This document shows positions 19,659-31,504 of a stretch of DNA of 64,000 nt, one piece after another. The stretch comes from Symsagittifera roscoffensis (Eukaryota > Xenacoelomorpha > Acoela > Convolutidae). The translations under genes were made by a program, and so were the position numbers. Below the pieces are notes generated by a model. It ran no database searches, had not been told where the DNA came from, and saw nothing but the letters and a program-made list of their open reading frames with translations. The DNA is taken from the NCBI RefSeq assembly GCF_963678635.1, contig NC_087066.1, forward strand, positions 57,058,312 to 57,122,311, given 5' to 3'. Positions within the stretch are counted from its first letter, which is position 1, and the number at the start of each line of letters is the position of its first letter.

Positions 19659-20068
19659 TGGAACCTGATCTAAACTACATTTTATGATTGGATAAATTAG
19701 ATATTTTACCAATGTAAAGTATTTAATATTAACCAATCATGATCCATCTAACTAACAACCCACTTATTTGTAAGTGCTGAAATTACTTGTAATTTCAGCA
19801 CCAGAGAGATTTGAATTTAACTTAGAAATTAGTTGAACTCTCCCGAGCACTTCAGCAGCCGCAATAAACCAGTATACCCTAGATCTATTGAGCCTAGCAG
19901 AGACTAGTTAAACAACCTGAGACTAGATAGTATAAGAGTAAGATTAGGATCGGTATTAGACTAAGAAGTTGCACGAATCTATCCGGCCGAAACTAAGATA
20001 GCGTGACGAGCAGACGGTGTACCCTATCCGAAATTACTCTATGAGTTATACCCATCGGTCCTAACTCA
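19659..20068 (+). repeat. 3' LTR of giant Ty3 element
   Basis: 410 bp, matching the 5' LTR at 408 positions. Directly preceded by the purine-rich GGATGGG and followed by the AATG target duplication. AATAAA lies at 19863-19868. Confidence 0.95.
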
Positions 20069-20072
20069 AATG
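20069..20072. repeat. target-site duplication AATG (right)
   Basis: Matches 1170-1173. It fixes the right end of the element at 20068. Confidence 0.85.
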
Positions 20073-22199
20073 GCTTAGTAAAAGATAAGAAGAAATATCT
20101 AAAAGGAGAAAAGTTTCAATGAAAGAGCGACTCAAAATAGCATATAAGGTTCACAAATGTAAAAACTTACCCATATGCATAAAAATTTACAAATTGCCAC
20201 CATATTCGATTTGTCACCCTAGAGCAAAATTTTTAGCAGAAACTTAGGAGGTCCTTTATCTTGCATGCAAATGCAAGGTTCCACATCTGCAAAATAAATT
20301 ACATATTACGGACTCCCAAAATCATGGCGACGATCATTTTCATCATCCACAAAAGTTTAAAACCAGACTCGCGCAGTTGAACATTTTTTTAAAAAAGACG
20401 TATTACTAAGTAAACCTGATTAAACAAAAAAGTTCATCGAAAAATATAATCAAGTCATGTCAAGATTCACCACGGCATCCATTATAAACTTAATTCTGGA
20501 CCACTTGCTCTTATATTTAGTTTTGCAACGCTAATAACAACATCATAAATTTTCAACCACTTAGAAAAAAAACTTTAAAAACTCAGCGACAGACGACCCA
20601 CAGTTTCTAATTATATCATTGAAAATTCAGAAACAAAACAATCAAAATTTTCATCAAAATAAATATTTACCACACTAATTTGAAAAAAATACATCACGAG
20701 AAGTAACTAACCATAGTTATTTAGATTACGAGAATTATCTCGGAAACATAAACAAACTATGTTAAAATAAGCTCATTTTTCGACTCAGAAACAGCAAAAC
20801 AACCGCAAAACTGAAAAAAGTTTTAGAAAAAGATTAAACTAAAAACCATTGCCCCAGATAGACAAAACTAAGATCAAAACTATGATCACAGCCAAAGTAT
20901 GAAACGGTTAAACGACAATAAAAAATCTTAGACAAACTGAAACTTGACAAAATAATGACCCACGTGTTCATATTTCACTAAAAAGTTACTTACAAGTGCA
21001 GAACAACTTCATGCACGTTATATTGAAAGGTTTTCATTCTAAAAATTTTTTGTTGATTTTCATTTGATTAACTATTTGACAGTGAGATTCCATTTTTCAG
21101 TTCATTTCAATTTTTCCTTTATTTTCAGCTCCAAATAGAAACCCTTTATTTTTAACATTTTTTGGGTCAAACTTTATTTCACTTTAACTCTTTTGTTCAC
21201 AAATTGAAATATCTTAAGAGATCAAAGTACTCCTATCCACCAATTGGGAAAATACCGATATTTTGTCACGATTGATACTAAAATTACCAATCTAGAAACT
21301 TGTGATACTCAATTAATTTATCAAACCTGCAACTTAGACACCCTTTGAAAATGAGACTTATTATCTTCATCAAAGACTCCAAAATAACACCGCGAAGACA
21401 GAAAAAAAAACAGAAACTTGTGACTTCTAAAACTTTTGTCAAACCTGTATTTTAAAGAACAATTTGAAATCAGAACTATTATCTAACTCAAAAACGCCAA
21501 AATAGCACGGCAAAAACAGAAGTTTTATTTCATATTAGAGTCTATTTTTTTAATGAAGAGTGATTTTGAAAATTGGGCATATTTGACATTCATAGTCAAC
21601 TAAACCAATCAGAAAACAGGTTTTCTATATGACTGCAAAAAAAACAAAAAAAATTGTAAAAAAAGATGAAAATTATCAAAAAAAGTTCTACCTTTTTTGC
21701 AAAAAATTCTGAACTTTGAGTTTTTGAATCCCTAAATGGCGCTGAAAATTAGTAAATTTTACATGGCTAAATTTAAGCTTAGATAAACTATTCTAAGCCT
21801 GCATGTTCAGCGTGTAAAAACAAACTTAGACTGAAAATCAAAAGTTGCCAACCTGTCTTTGTCAACACAAGAGAAAATTTTTCAAAAAGTTTGTTCTGAA
21901 TTGTAACTGAAAGGACTTTAGTGTGATATGCATTTCGATGAGCTCTGATTTTGCTCGGAAAAAAAACAAAGAAAAAAGCTAAGGACCACCCCAATACAAA
22001 ATTCTTCCACATTTTTTAAATGGCCGGAAAAATGATTTTGCAGAAAACAATAATGATATAACACTGAAAACAAAAAAAAATCAAAGTGTAATTTTGATTC
22101 AATCAGCTTTAATCCTTCGTCACACACATAAAGACAAAAAAAACTTGATTTTCGTTTAGTTTTCAACAATCAAAAATCTTAACTTATCAATAAAAAAGC
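20073..22199. other. AT-rich non-coding DNA
   Basis: No gene, RNA or transposon ends recognised on either strand. The few short frames here are Phe/Lys-rich products of A/T runs. Confidence 0.5.
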
Positions 22200-24600
22200 C
22201 CTTGACTTTGACAACTTCTTGCATAGAAACAAACAACCATCGCTTCTTCTTTTAAATGATCCATCTCAAACCTGCTCTAAAAATAATTTCGAAAGAATGT
22301 TAAGCATTTTAAAAAAAAAATTGAACTGATTAGGATACCTCTAGCAAGTTGGGTAATCATCAGTGTAACTTTTACCTCTTCAAACCTTTTTATTGGGCAA
22401 AAAAATATTCTCCGAATAAAATAAAAACCAAAATAAATGAAAAGGTATTTTAAAATTTTTCTTAGCCCTATAATTTTTAGGTACAGTTTTAGCTACAGCA
22501 GCAATCAATTTTATACTACATCAGTAGTTAAACTGTTTTTTAATTTGTTCCTTGACGAGTATTACGACTTACTGTTGAAAAATCACACATTCTGAAAAAA
22601 TCACAAAAAAAACTAAATGAGCAAATCAAACGAATTTTTTGAATTAAAATCTCACCACCTTCATCGGAAATAAACTTTTCCTCTGAAAAAGTGGGACGAA
22701 GGATCATCAGTCACCACCTATAAAGAACCCAATTTCTGTCGTAAAGCTACAACAGGAACATCACTTGTAGGAAACTCCTGCAATTTTAACCATGGACAAA
22801 TTGAAACAAGGATGGCCGCTTACTGTCCGTTCATAGTGTAAAATTTACAAAACTTTATATTTGTTAAAACTAGTGTTGTTTTTTCTGCGTGGAGTTATAA
22901 AAGGACCTGATCAAAAACTAGAATTTAAGCATATTTGACAGTAATATTAAAATACGCAAATTGAACAACAGTTTGTAGAAAAATTTTTAAAAAATCAAAA
23001 TTTTTTTTTGAATTTTTCATGCTAAATTATTTTTAATTCTTCAAGTTTTTAATTTCCTAGTGGAGAAAAAAAAACTCCAGAAAGAACATTATTTTAACCT
23101 TAAGTTTTCACTGGCTAAATCAAGCCAAAATAAGCTATTCTAAGTATTCTAAGAATACTCGCTCTCATTATTTGCCCGAATTTAGACTAAAAATCAAATA
23201 GCCAAAATAAGCAATTCTAAGACTTTTGCGAAATTATTTTATATATGTTTCAAATTATGACTGAAAAAGCTTTAATATGAAAGTCGCAAGTCAACACAAT
23301 CCAAGTAAATTTCTTCAAATTAGTACCATTTTTAGTCGGTGGTGTGGTGCAAAAACTATACGATTGCGTAGAAAATTAATGGGCAGGATCGAACACATTT
23401 CTCTCCAAAAAATGAAGAAAAAAAAACTGAAAAAAATTTAAAATTTTTCTTCTAAATTTGTGCCAAATTTTCAGAAATTTATAAAAAAAACTTTTTTTTT
23501 GCCAAACAAGCGCTATATGAAACATCTAAAACTAGTATGGCTTGTAATAAAATCAAATTTTTTAACCCTAAGAGTCTGAATTTTTTTTTATGATCATGTA
23601 ACAATGTAATCGGTTACATTACTCGCTCCAAATTAGACCGAAAATCATAAAAAAATTCAAACTAGTTTTTCAAACAAACAAAACATTCAAAACTAGTATG
23701 GTTTATAATATAATCAAAGTTTTTTTATCCTAACAGTCTGAAAACAATTATAATCATATAACGAGCGATACTCGATTGCATTACTCGCTCGCAATTAGAC
23801 CAAAAATCACAAGTTTCAAAATAGTTTTCCAAACATGCAAAACATTCAAAACTAGTATGGTTTATAATAAAATCAAAAGTTTTTATCCTAGAAAACTGGA
23901 AAAAATATATTATCATATAAGGAGCGTTACTAGATTGCATTAATCGCTGAAAATTAGACCAAAAATCACAAAATTCAAACTGGTTTTTCGTGACACCTAG
24001 AAAAAGTTTAATAACTTTTAAATGTCGTTCGAATCAAAACTGAAACAACCATAATATGATTTACCACTCGACCGATTCTGATCATTGTTTGAGGTACCTG
24101 ATTGCGCGTGGAAAACAAAACAAAAAGGAAAAAAACTAAAACACACCCGAATACAAATTTCCTCGAAATTTTTCGAATGGTCGGAACTACAAACACAACA
24201 GTTTTTTTTCAAAATTTGTTCTCAATCTTAGGTTTAAGAAAAACACGACACGACAGCCAAAATTAATTATACCATTTGGACAAAAAGCAAGGAAACTTAC
24301 GCATCCTAGAAAGAACAAATTCTTTCATGTCAACAAATACAAGTTAATTTCGCTCCGTCAAGTGTAGGATTACAGCAAAACCACACAATCTAAAGACCAC
24401 TTTTGTCAGCATCACTCAAAGAATCTATCCAGGGACACACCATCTTATAAGAATATATATATATATATGAGGAAGACCCATAATTCACCATCCTCATTGG
24501 ATGAATACACCATCAACGCCGATAAGTACCAGATTAAAATGATAAAATTAAGAAACTCTTCCTGCCCAAATCATTAAAAAAAATAAAATAAAAGTAGTTT
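22200..24600. repeat. dispersed/tandem repeat R, copy 1
   Basis: Shares ordered anchors with copies 2 and 3: TACTGTCCGT (22821), GTGCAAAAACTATACGA (~23348), GAGGTACCTGATTGCGCGTGG (~24090), CTCCGTCAAGTGTAGGATTAC (~24353), CCAGGGACACACC (~24429) and CGCCGATAAGTACCAG (~24519). It includes three ~150-bp sub-repeats at about 23505-23980. No coding potential seen. Confidence 0.75.
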
Positions 24601-26440
24601 GAAGCTACAAAACGAACATCACTTGTAGAAAACTCCAGCAATTTTAACCATAGACAAATTGAAACAAGGATGGCAGCTTACTGTCCGTTTTAGGTCTAAA
24701 TATTACAAAACTTTATAATTGTTAAAATTAGTGTTGTTTTTTCTGCGTGGAGTTATAAAAGGACCTGATCAAAAACTTTTTTAAGCATATTTGACGTTAA
24801 AATTAAAATACGCAAGTTGGACAACAGTTTGTACAAAAAAAATTCAAATTTTTTTTTGTGAATATTTCATGCACAATTATTTTTAGTTCTTCGAGTTTTT
24901 AATTTCCTAGTGGCGAAAAAAACTCCAGAAAGAACATTATTTAAACCCTAAGTTTTCACTGGCTAAATCAAGCCAAAATAGGCTATTCTAAGTATTCTCA
25001 GAATGCTCGCTCTCATTATTTGCCCGAATTTAGACTAAAAATCAAATAGCCAAAATAAGCAGTTCTAAGACTTTTGGGAATTTTTTAATGTATGTTTCAA
25101 ATTATGACTGAAAAATCTTTAATATGAAAGTCGCATGTCAAAACAATCCAAGTAGATTTCTTCAAGTTAGTGTCAATTTTAGTAGGTGGTGTGGTGCAAA
25201 AACTATACGACTGCGTATAAAGTTAATTTAGGCAGGATCGAACACATTTTTCCCCAAAAATTGAAGACAAAACAAAAAAAAAACTGAAAAAAAATTTAAA
25301 AATTTTTTTTCTAAATTTGTGCCCAATTTTCAGAAACTTAAAAAAAAACTTTTTTTGCCAAACAAGCGCTATATGAAACATCCAAAACTAGTATGGCTTA
25401 TAATAAAATCAAAGTTTTTAACCCTAAGAGTCTGAATTTTTTTTGATCATGTAACAAGCGTAAATCGATTGCATTACTCGCTCGAAATTATACCAAAAGT
25501 AGTACAAATTTGAAACTGGTTTTTCAAACATACAAAACATTCAAAACTAGTATGGTTTGTAATAAATCAAAGTTTTTTATCCTAATAGTCTGAAAAAAAA
25601 ATTATAATCATATAACGAGCGTTACTCGATTGCATTACTCGCTCGCAATTAGACCAAACATCACAAATTTTAAAAAAGTTTTTCAAACATGCAAAGCATT
25701 CAAAACTAGTATGGTTTATTATAAAATCAACGTTTTTTATCGTAGAAAACTGGAAAAAATATATTATCATTTATGGAGCGTTGCTAGATTGCATTACTCG
25801 CTCAAAATTAGACCAAAATCACAAATTTCAAACTGGTTTTTCTCGACACCTAGAACAAGTTTCATAATTTTAAAGTGTTGTTCGAATCAAAATTGAACAA
25901 ACCATAATATGATCTATCACTCGACCGATTCTTATAATTTTTTGAGGTACCTGATTTTGCGTGGAAAACAAAACAAAAAGGAAAAAATCAAAACACACCC
26001 GAATACAAAGTTCCTCCACATTTTTCGAATGTGGAGTTTTTTTCTTCAAAATTGTTCTGAATTTTAGATTTACAAAAACTTGACACGACAGCTAAAGTCA
26101 ATTATACTACGTGGAAAAAAAAACAAGACAACTTACGCATCCTAGAAGGAACAAATTCTTTCAAGTCAACAAATGCAAGTTAATTTCGCTCCGTCAAGTG
26201 TAGGATTACAGCAAAACCACACAATCTAAGGACCACTTTTTTCAACATCACTCAAAGAATCAATCCAGGGACACACCATCTTATAAGAATATATTTAATT
26301 CAGAGTGACCCTAATTCAACATCCTCATTGGATGAAAACACCTTCAACGCCGATAAGTACCAGATTAAAATGATAAAATTAAGAAACTCTTCCTACCCAA
26401 ATCATAAAAAAACTAAAATAAAAGTAGTTTGAATATCATA
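24601..26440. repeat. repeat R, copy 2
   Basis: Same anchors in the same order as copy 1, displaced by about 1.86 kb (TACTGTCCGT at 24679). It lacks the ~400-bp leading segment of copy 1. It carries three of the ~150-bp sub-repeats at about 25365-25830. A short (AT)n tract near 24451 marks the end of copy 1. Confidence 0.75.
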
Positions 26441-28205
26441 TATATGAAAACAGCAACCAGTAATGATTAATTGCTCAGAAAGAACCATCACTATTCCTTT
26501 TTTCATATGATGTCTTTCAAACAGGGTCTGATCAAGATTTCCAATAGAAACCTTAACGCTTTGAAATCTAATTTTCATCACAAACATTTTTTTCTTATTT
26601 TTTTTGAAATTTTTCCTACGGTTCTGAAAAAGTGGGACGAAGGATCATCAATCACCACATATGAAGAGCCCAATTTTTGCCAGTAAGCTGCAAACACGAA
26701 CATCACTTGTAGGAAACTCCTGCGGTTTTAACCATAGACAAATTGAAACAAGGATGCCCGCTTACTGTCCGTTCATATTCTAAAAAATACAATTTTTTAT
26801 ATTTGTTAAAATTAGTGCTGTTTTTTCTGTGTTGAGTTATAAAAGGATCTGATGAAAAACTAGTGTTTAAGCATATTTGACAGTAATTTTAAAATACGCA
26901 AATTGGACAACAATTTTGTGGAAAAACAAAAAAAATTCATTGTTTTTTTCGATTATTTCAGGAATAATTATTTTTAATTCTTGAAGTTTTTATGTTCCAA
27001 GTGGCGCAAAAAAAATCTCCAGAAAGAACAATTTTTTAATCCTAAGTTTTCACGGACTAAACTAAGCCAAAATAAGCTATTCTAAGTAAAGAATGCTCGG
27101 TCTCATTATTTGCTCGAATTTAGACTAAAAATCAAATAACCAAATTCTAAGACTCCTCGCTGGCATTATTTGCTCAATTTTTGACAAAACATCAAAATAC
27201 TGAGAAAACTTTTTGGATTTTTTTTTAAATATGTATCAAACTATGACTGAAAAAGCTTTAATATGAAAGTCGCAAGTCAACACAATCCAAGTACATTTTC
27301 AAAGTAGAGTCGTTTTTAGTAAGTAGTGTGGTGCAAAAACTATACGATTGCTAGAAAGATAATTTAGGCGTGATCGAACAAACATTTTTCTCCAAAAATT
27401 GAAAACAAAACAAAAATTTAAACTGAAAAAATTTAAAATTTATCTCCCAAGTTTGTGCCCAGTTTTCAGAAACCTAATTTAAAAATTGTTTTCGCCAAAC
27501 AAGCGCTAAATGAAACATCTAAAACTAGTATGGCTTATAATAAAATCAAAGTTCTTAATCCCAAAAGCATGAAAAACTTTTTATTATCACGTAACAAGCG
27601 TAACTCGATTGCATTACTTGCTCCAAGTTAGACCAAAAATCACAAATTTCAAAATAGTTTTGAAAACATGCAAAACATTCAAAACTAGTATGGTTTATGA
27701 TAAAATCAAAGTTTTTTATCCTAGAAAACTGGAAAAAAATATATTATCATATAAGGAGCGTCACTAGATTGCCTTACTCGCTGAAAATTAGACCAAAAAT
27801 CACAAAATTCAAACAGGCTTTTCGCGACACCTAGAAAAAGTTTAATAACTTTTAAATGTCGTTCGAATCAAAATTGAAAGAATCATAATATGATTTATCA
27901 CCCGACCGATTCTGATAATTATTTGAGGTACCTGATTGCGCGTGGAAAACAAAACAAAAAGGAAAAAAATAAAACACATCCGAATACAAAGTTGCTCTCT
28001 ATTTTTTGAATTGTCGGAACAACAAATACAACGGGGCAGTACAACAGTGTCGAAAAAACTTTTAGTTCAACAGTGCCGAAATTCTGAACACATTTCAACA
28101 TATTAAGTGCGGCAGTCAAAAATGCACGTAGGCAGTTGAAAGCGAACGTTTATAATCTTAGATGGCATTTAAAGATTTTAAGAGAGAAAATTTGCAATTT
28201 AGACG

Positions 28206-28219
28206 TTTTGGCGCCAAAA
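28206..28219. promoter_or_regulatory. E2F-type palindrome TTTTGGCGCCAAAA
   Basis: Perfect 14-bp palindrome matching the symmetric E2F/DP consensus. A second identical copy lies at 28247-28260 inside the same MITE-like element. Confidence 0.4.
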
Positions 28220-28246
28220 CAATTGTTTAATTTTCAGTTGAAGACA

Positions 28247-28260
28247 TTTTGGCGCCAAAA
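28247..28260. promoter_or_regulatory. E2F-type palindrome, second copy
   Basis: Same 14-bp palindrome as at 28206, 41 bases downstream. Confidence 0.4.
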
Positions 28261-28450
28261 TTGGAGTAATTTTCTTTGATAATTAGCGTCAGTAATTTCC
28301 CGCTCTTTAGAAAATGCGTTAAAAGTATTGAAATGTTCCCGCCTTTTTCGGCACTGTTGTACTTCGGCACTATTGAACGCCCCTTTCAAAATGAACACTA
28401 ATATTTGCGACTTAACATATTTCCATCTTACACAGTATTCTTTCAAGTTC

Positions 28451-29960
28451 AAAAATACAAAAATACAAGTCAATTTTGCTCCGTCAAGTGTAGGATTACA
28501 GCAAAACCCCACAATCTAACATTACGAGGCCAAACTGTGCACTGGATAGGAGCACAATTTTGTGTTTGTATGTTCCTGGATTCCAGAGACAAGTCTTTAT
28601 ACATGCTAAAATTTTGTTGGAACGATCAAAGAAAATGAAAGAACAAAAGAAGAACAAAGGGAGCGTCCTTGTTGCGGAATCCGCTTGCAATGCACAAAAT
28701 GCACATTTTGGTCTCGTAATGAAGGATCACTTTATTCAACATCTCTCAAAGAATCTATCCAGGGACACACCATCTTTAGGTATAATTTTTAACCAGGATG
28801 ATCCTTAATTCAACATCATCAATGGATGAAGAAACCTTCAACGCCGATAAGTACCAGAATAAAATTATAAAATTAGAAAACTCTTCCTACCCAAATCATA
28901 AAAAAACTCCCTATTGAAAAAAACTAAGTTATTTGAGAATCAAATATTTGAAAACAGCATCCAGGAATGAACTCTTGCATAGAAACAACCAACCACTCTT
29001 CATTTTTCAAATGATGTCTTTCAAACCAGGTCTGATCAAATTTCTCAATACACTTTGAAATCTAATTTTTATCACAACAATTTTTTTTTCATATTTTTTC
29101 AAATCTGTTTTTTTTTCAATATTACAGATAATGATAGTTCTCATTCAAATTTCATAATTTTTCTGGTCTTTAAATGAGGTTCTAAGAACTACTATCAACT
29201 ACTAAAAACTACTATCAAAATATCAATTTATTTATGAAATAGAAAAAAAAATGTCAAATTATTTACAGAAACACAAAACAATTGAACAAAAAGTCAACAA
29301 AAAACTGAATCATGTTCTCGCATGGTCTTCTTTGCCATATCAAATACGCCAGTATTGCTTAACTGGCTTGAAAGAAAAATTTCAAAACATTTTCGCGGGT
29401 TCCGAAAACTTAATAGAACAACCATTACCACCACAAAACAAGAACAATGTTTCTTAGAAAAACAATTGCCACTATTATCATTAACAGAAAACAGCTACAA
29501 AATTGATCAAAACAAACGCAGCTTCACGAAAAGCAAAGACAAGCACCACTAACTGAATCTCGCGAAAAAATTCATGCAAAAACATTCTAGAAGAAACAGA
29601 TCCAACGCAAGTTAACAGATCCAAACGACATTTCCAAAATTGGGGAAAAATTGAACTGAAAAATCTTCGATGAACAGGAACAGGTTTCGGCAATAAATAT
29701 CCTGTTTTTTCTCGTGGAGAACAAAATTTAGTAAGCGTACATAACAATGCACTAGACATAAAAAAATCATCTTGAAGTCTGTTTCTTTCAATTATCGTTT
29801 TTTAAAAATTATTTCAAATAAAACATTTCTAATTTAAATTTGATTTAAATGATATATAGCCCTCAACTTTTGTGTTGAAAACTTTTTTGTTGCTCCAAAA
29901 ACATAGCCTATATTTTACTTTGGGACCACGTGTAGGTCCTCTCGTGGCGGTCCTGTATAT
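28451..29960. repeat. repeat block S, copy 1
   Basis: About 1.5 kb that recurs at 36560-38060, so near-copies of S lie on both sides of the BEL/Pao array. Shared landmarks are CATTACGAGGCCAAACTGTGC, CCGCTTGCAATGCAC, ATGTCAAATTATTT and GTGTAGGTCCTCTCGTGGCGG. The last of these also appears at 56050-56100. Short frames within differ between copies and do not look conserved. Confidence 0.7.
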
Positions 29961-30018
29961 GGTCAGCAAATTTGTTGGTCGTTTGGCGTTAAGGTGTGGT
30001 CTGTTTGGCGTTAAGGTG

Positions 30019-30341
30019 TGGTGCACTCTCGTATTCTGTAAGAGTCGAGATCTAAAAAACCTCCTTCAGCATTATCGTAAACTATTTGTAAATTATCGGC
30101 AATTTTAAACAGATAGACATGAAAATAAATAAAATCTGAAAAAAAAAGAATAATGTAAGCATTTTCCGGTCAAGTTGATATCAAACGTTCTCAACAATCT
30201 CAGAAAATTGGTAAACACTTTTGATGGCAAACTGACCTTAATCGGACAATCCGGTAGTTTCAAGGTCTTTTGTCTAAAAAAATTTAATTTTATTTTTTTC
30301 ACTTTCGCGCTATAATGTTGTCATTAATTAAAGCGCGAACA
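30019..30341 (-). repeat. BEL/Pao LTR, array unit 1
   Basis: Read on the - strand it starts TGTTCGCGC and ends GTGCACCA. A G-rich tract, GGGGGCGGAAGA, lies directly upstream on the - strand (30342 upward), as expected for a polypurine tract before a 3' LTR. Equivalent LTRs: 31497-31819, 32373-32695, 33249-33570, 34124-34447, 35603-35925. Confidence 0.8.
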
Positions 30342-30387
30342 TCTTCCGCCCCCAAAGGAGCGAAAATTGTTCGAGTTTTACGGCCAG

Positions 30388-31012
30388 TCAAGTTAGCTCA
30401 CCGGATCGGTTGGTGACTACGGCGGATAGGGTTATATTGTCTTTTCCGTAATTAAGCGTTTTTATACGAGCCAAAGAGTAGTGTCCCCTTGGGCTGCGTT
30501 CGTCAACAATCCACACTAAATCCCCTGTTTTTAAATTAACGTCACTATCATAGTACTTATTGCGTTTAATCAGCGCTGGCACATAATCTCGAAGCCAACG
30601 ACTGCATATGCCGTTGGCGTAGCTTTGCGCTCGGATAGATTGCTTTTGATGGTCGAAGTGCTCCTGGCAAGAGAGAAGAGCTGCTAGTACTATTTCGGCC
30701 TAACAAAGAGTGATAAGAAGTTAAAAACTCAAAACCATATGGACTTGCACTTACTGATGTTAAAGGGCGAGCGTTCAGTGATTGATCTACGAGACAGGAA
30801 GCTGTTTCAAGGACTTCGGGAGTGAGCTTCCTACTTCCTGTTATTGCGTAGAACACCCTTTTACTACACCGAACGAGACGTTCCCAAGAACCACCGTGAT
30901 GCGGAGCTGCCGGTGGGTTGAATTTCCACTCAATACCCTTTTTCGCCAATTCTGGGGATGCTTGTACGTTCCACGACTGAACGCAGTTCAATAGTTCTTT
31001 CTCAGCTCCCAC
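30388..31012 (-). pseudogene. BEL/Pao integrase C-terminal fragment, array unit 1
   Basis: Two frames (30566-31012 and 30388-30582) that overlap by 17 bases. The first has the BEL-type 'NPPAAPHHGGSWERLVR' with the third catalytic acidic residue (E of SWERL), followed by 'LVDQSLNARPLTSVS'. The second gives the C-terminal 'LKTGDLVWIVDERSPRGHY' module. The preceding 'SDNGTNFVG'-type Asp motif lies just upstream on the - strand. The N-terminal finger and first catalytic Asp are absent, so it cannot be a working integrase. Confidence 0.85.
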
Positions 31013-31195
31013 AAAGTTGGTGCCGTTATCGGACCAAATGACTGATGGAGTGTCTGTCGAATCCCATTACAAACAAACTCGTGTCCATGGATGAGACAAT
31101 CCCAATATGTACAGCTCTTGGGGTCTTACATTTAAGAAGGAAGCACCATCGTTTTTCAAAACTCCTCCTGATTGAGACGCAAAAATCTAAGACGA

Positions 31196-31504
31196 TTAGT
31201 AGTTGTCCGGCAACAACACTATTTCATACCAGCGTTTGATTTGACAAGCTAGTTCGGTAATGTTTATATTGCACTTGAAGCAAGTGGAAAGCAAACCGGT
31301 AGATGTCGGCATTGGGCCACTCAAGACCCAGCCTATTGGAAGGCGAACAGCGACACCCGAAGTGTTTGAATCTGGCTCACTCTTAAAACACTCCTCGGGC
31401 CGAATAGCATGGAAGGAGTCTTGACCTATTATTAAATCCGCATCCGCATTTGTTGGTCGTTTGGCGTTAAGGTGTGGTCTGTTTGGCGTTAAGGTGTGGT
31501 GCAC
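31196..31504 (-). pseudogene. BEL/Pao protease/RT lead-in fragment (unit 1)
   Basis: Contains 'DLIIGQDSFHAIRPEE' and 'AVRLPIGWVLSGPMP', the conserved segment between protease and RT in BEL/Pao Pol. The first ~19 codons read through the LTR-adjacent leader, so the apparent start is a junction artefact. Copies at 32072-32380, 32948-33256, 33823-34131, 35302-35610 and 36178-36441 differ by only a few residues. Confidence 0.85.

Larger units (their letters stand above)
1174..20068 (+). mobile_element. giant env-bearing Ty3/gypsy-type LTR retroelement
   Basis: The element is 18,895 bp long. It is bounded by direct 410-bp LTRs that begin TGGAAC and end ACTCA (TG...CA), and flanked by a 4-bp target duplication AATG. 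In order it carries a primer-binding site, a long leader, an unknown ORF, gag, pol in the Ty3/gypsy order (protease, RT, RNase H, integrase), several small ORFs, an envelope glycoprotein, a further unknown ORF, and a purine-rich tract before the 3' LTR. A 4-bp duplication and an env gene are typical of errantivirus-like Ty3 elements, but those are usually about 7-10 kb. The two LTRs differ at two positions, so insertion was recent. Even so, the coding region holds in-frame stops and frame changes, so this copy is either defective or uses recoding. Confidence 0.93.
28033..28383. mobile_element. MITE-like element with subterminal ACAACAGTGCCGAA repeats
   Basis: Ends GGGGC and GCCCC. Inward from each end, ACAACAGTGYCGAA occurs in inverted orientation, together with a second GTTCAAYAGTGCCGAA copy. 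Comparison with repeat R copies 1 and 2 shows an uninterrupted sequence where this insert sits, which supports insertion. No clear target duplication and no transposase, so it is a non-autonomous element of unassigned superfamily. Confidence 0.65.
26441..28960. repeat. repeat R, copy 3, interrupted by MITE-like insert
   Basis: The same anchors are found (TACTGTCCGT at 26763), with two ~150-bp sub-repeats (about 27500-27830). A 351-bp inverted-repeat element is inserted at 28033-28383, and the R sequence resumes near 28451. Confidence 0.7.

Noticed and set aside
24440-24475. (AT)n tract as a possible regulatory site
   Set aside because: Simple microsatellite at a repeat boundary with no other signal.
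29251-29552. Short frames in repeat block S (also 37353-37657)
   Set aside because: The two copies differ in ways that change the protein as much as the DNA; no domain recognised.
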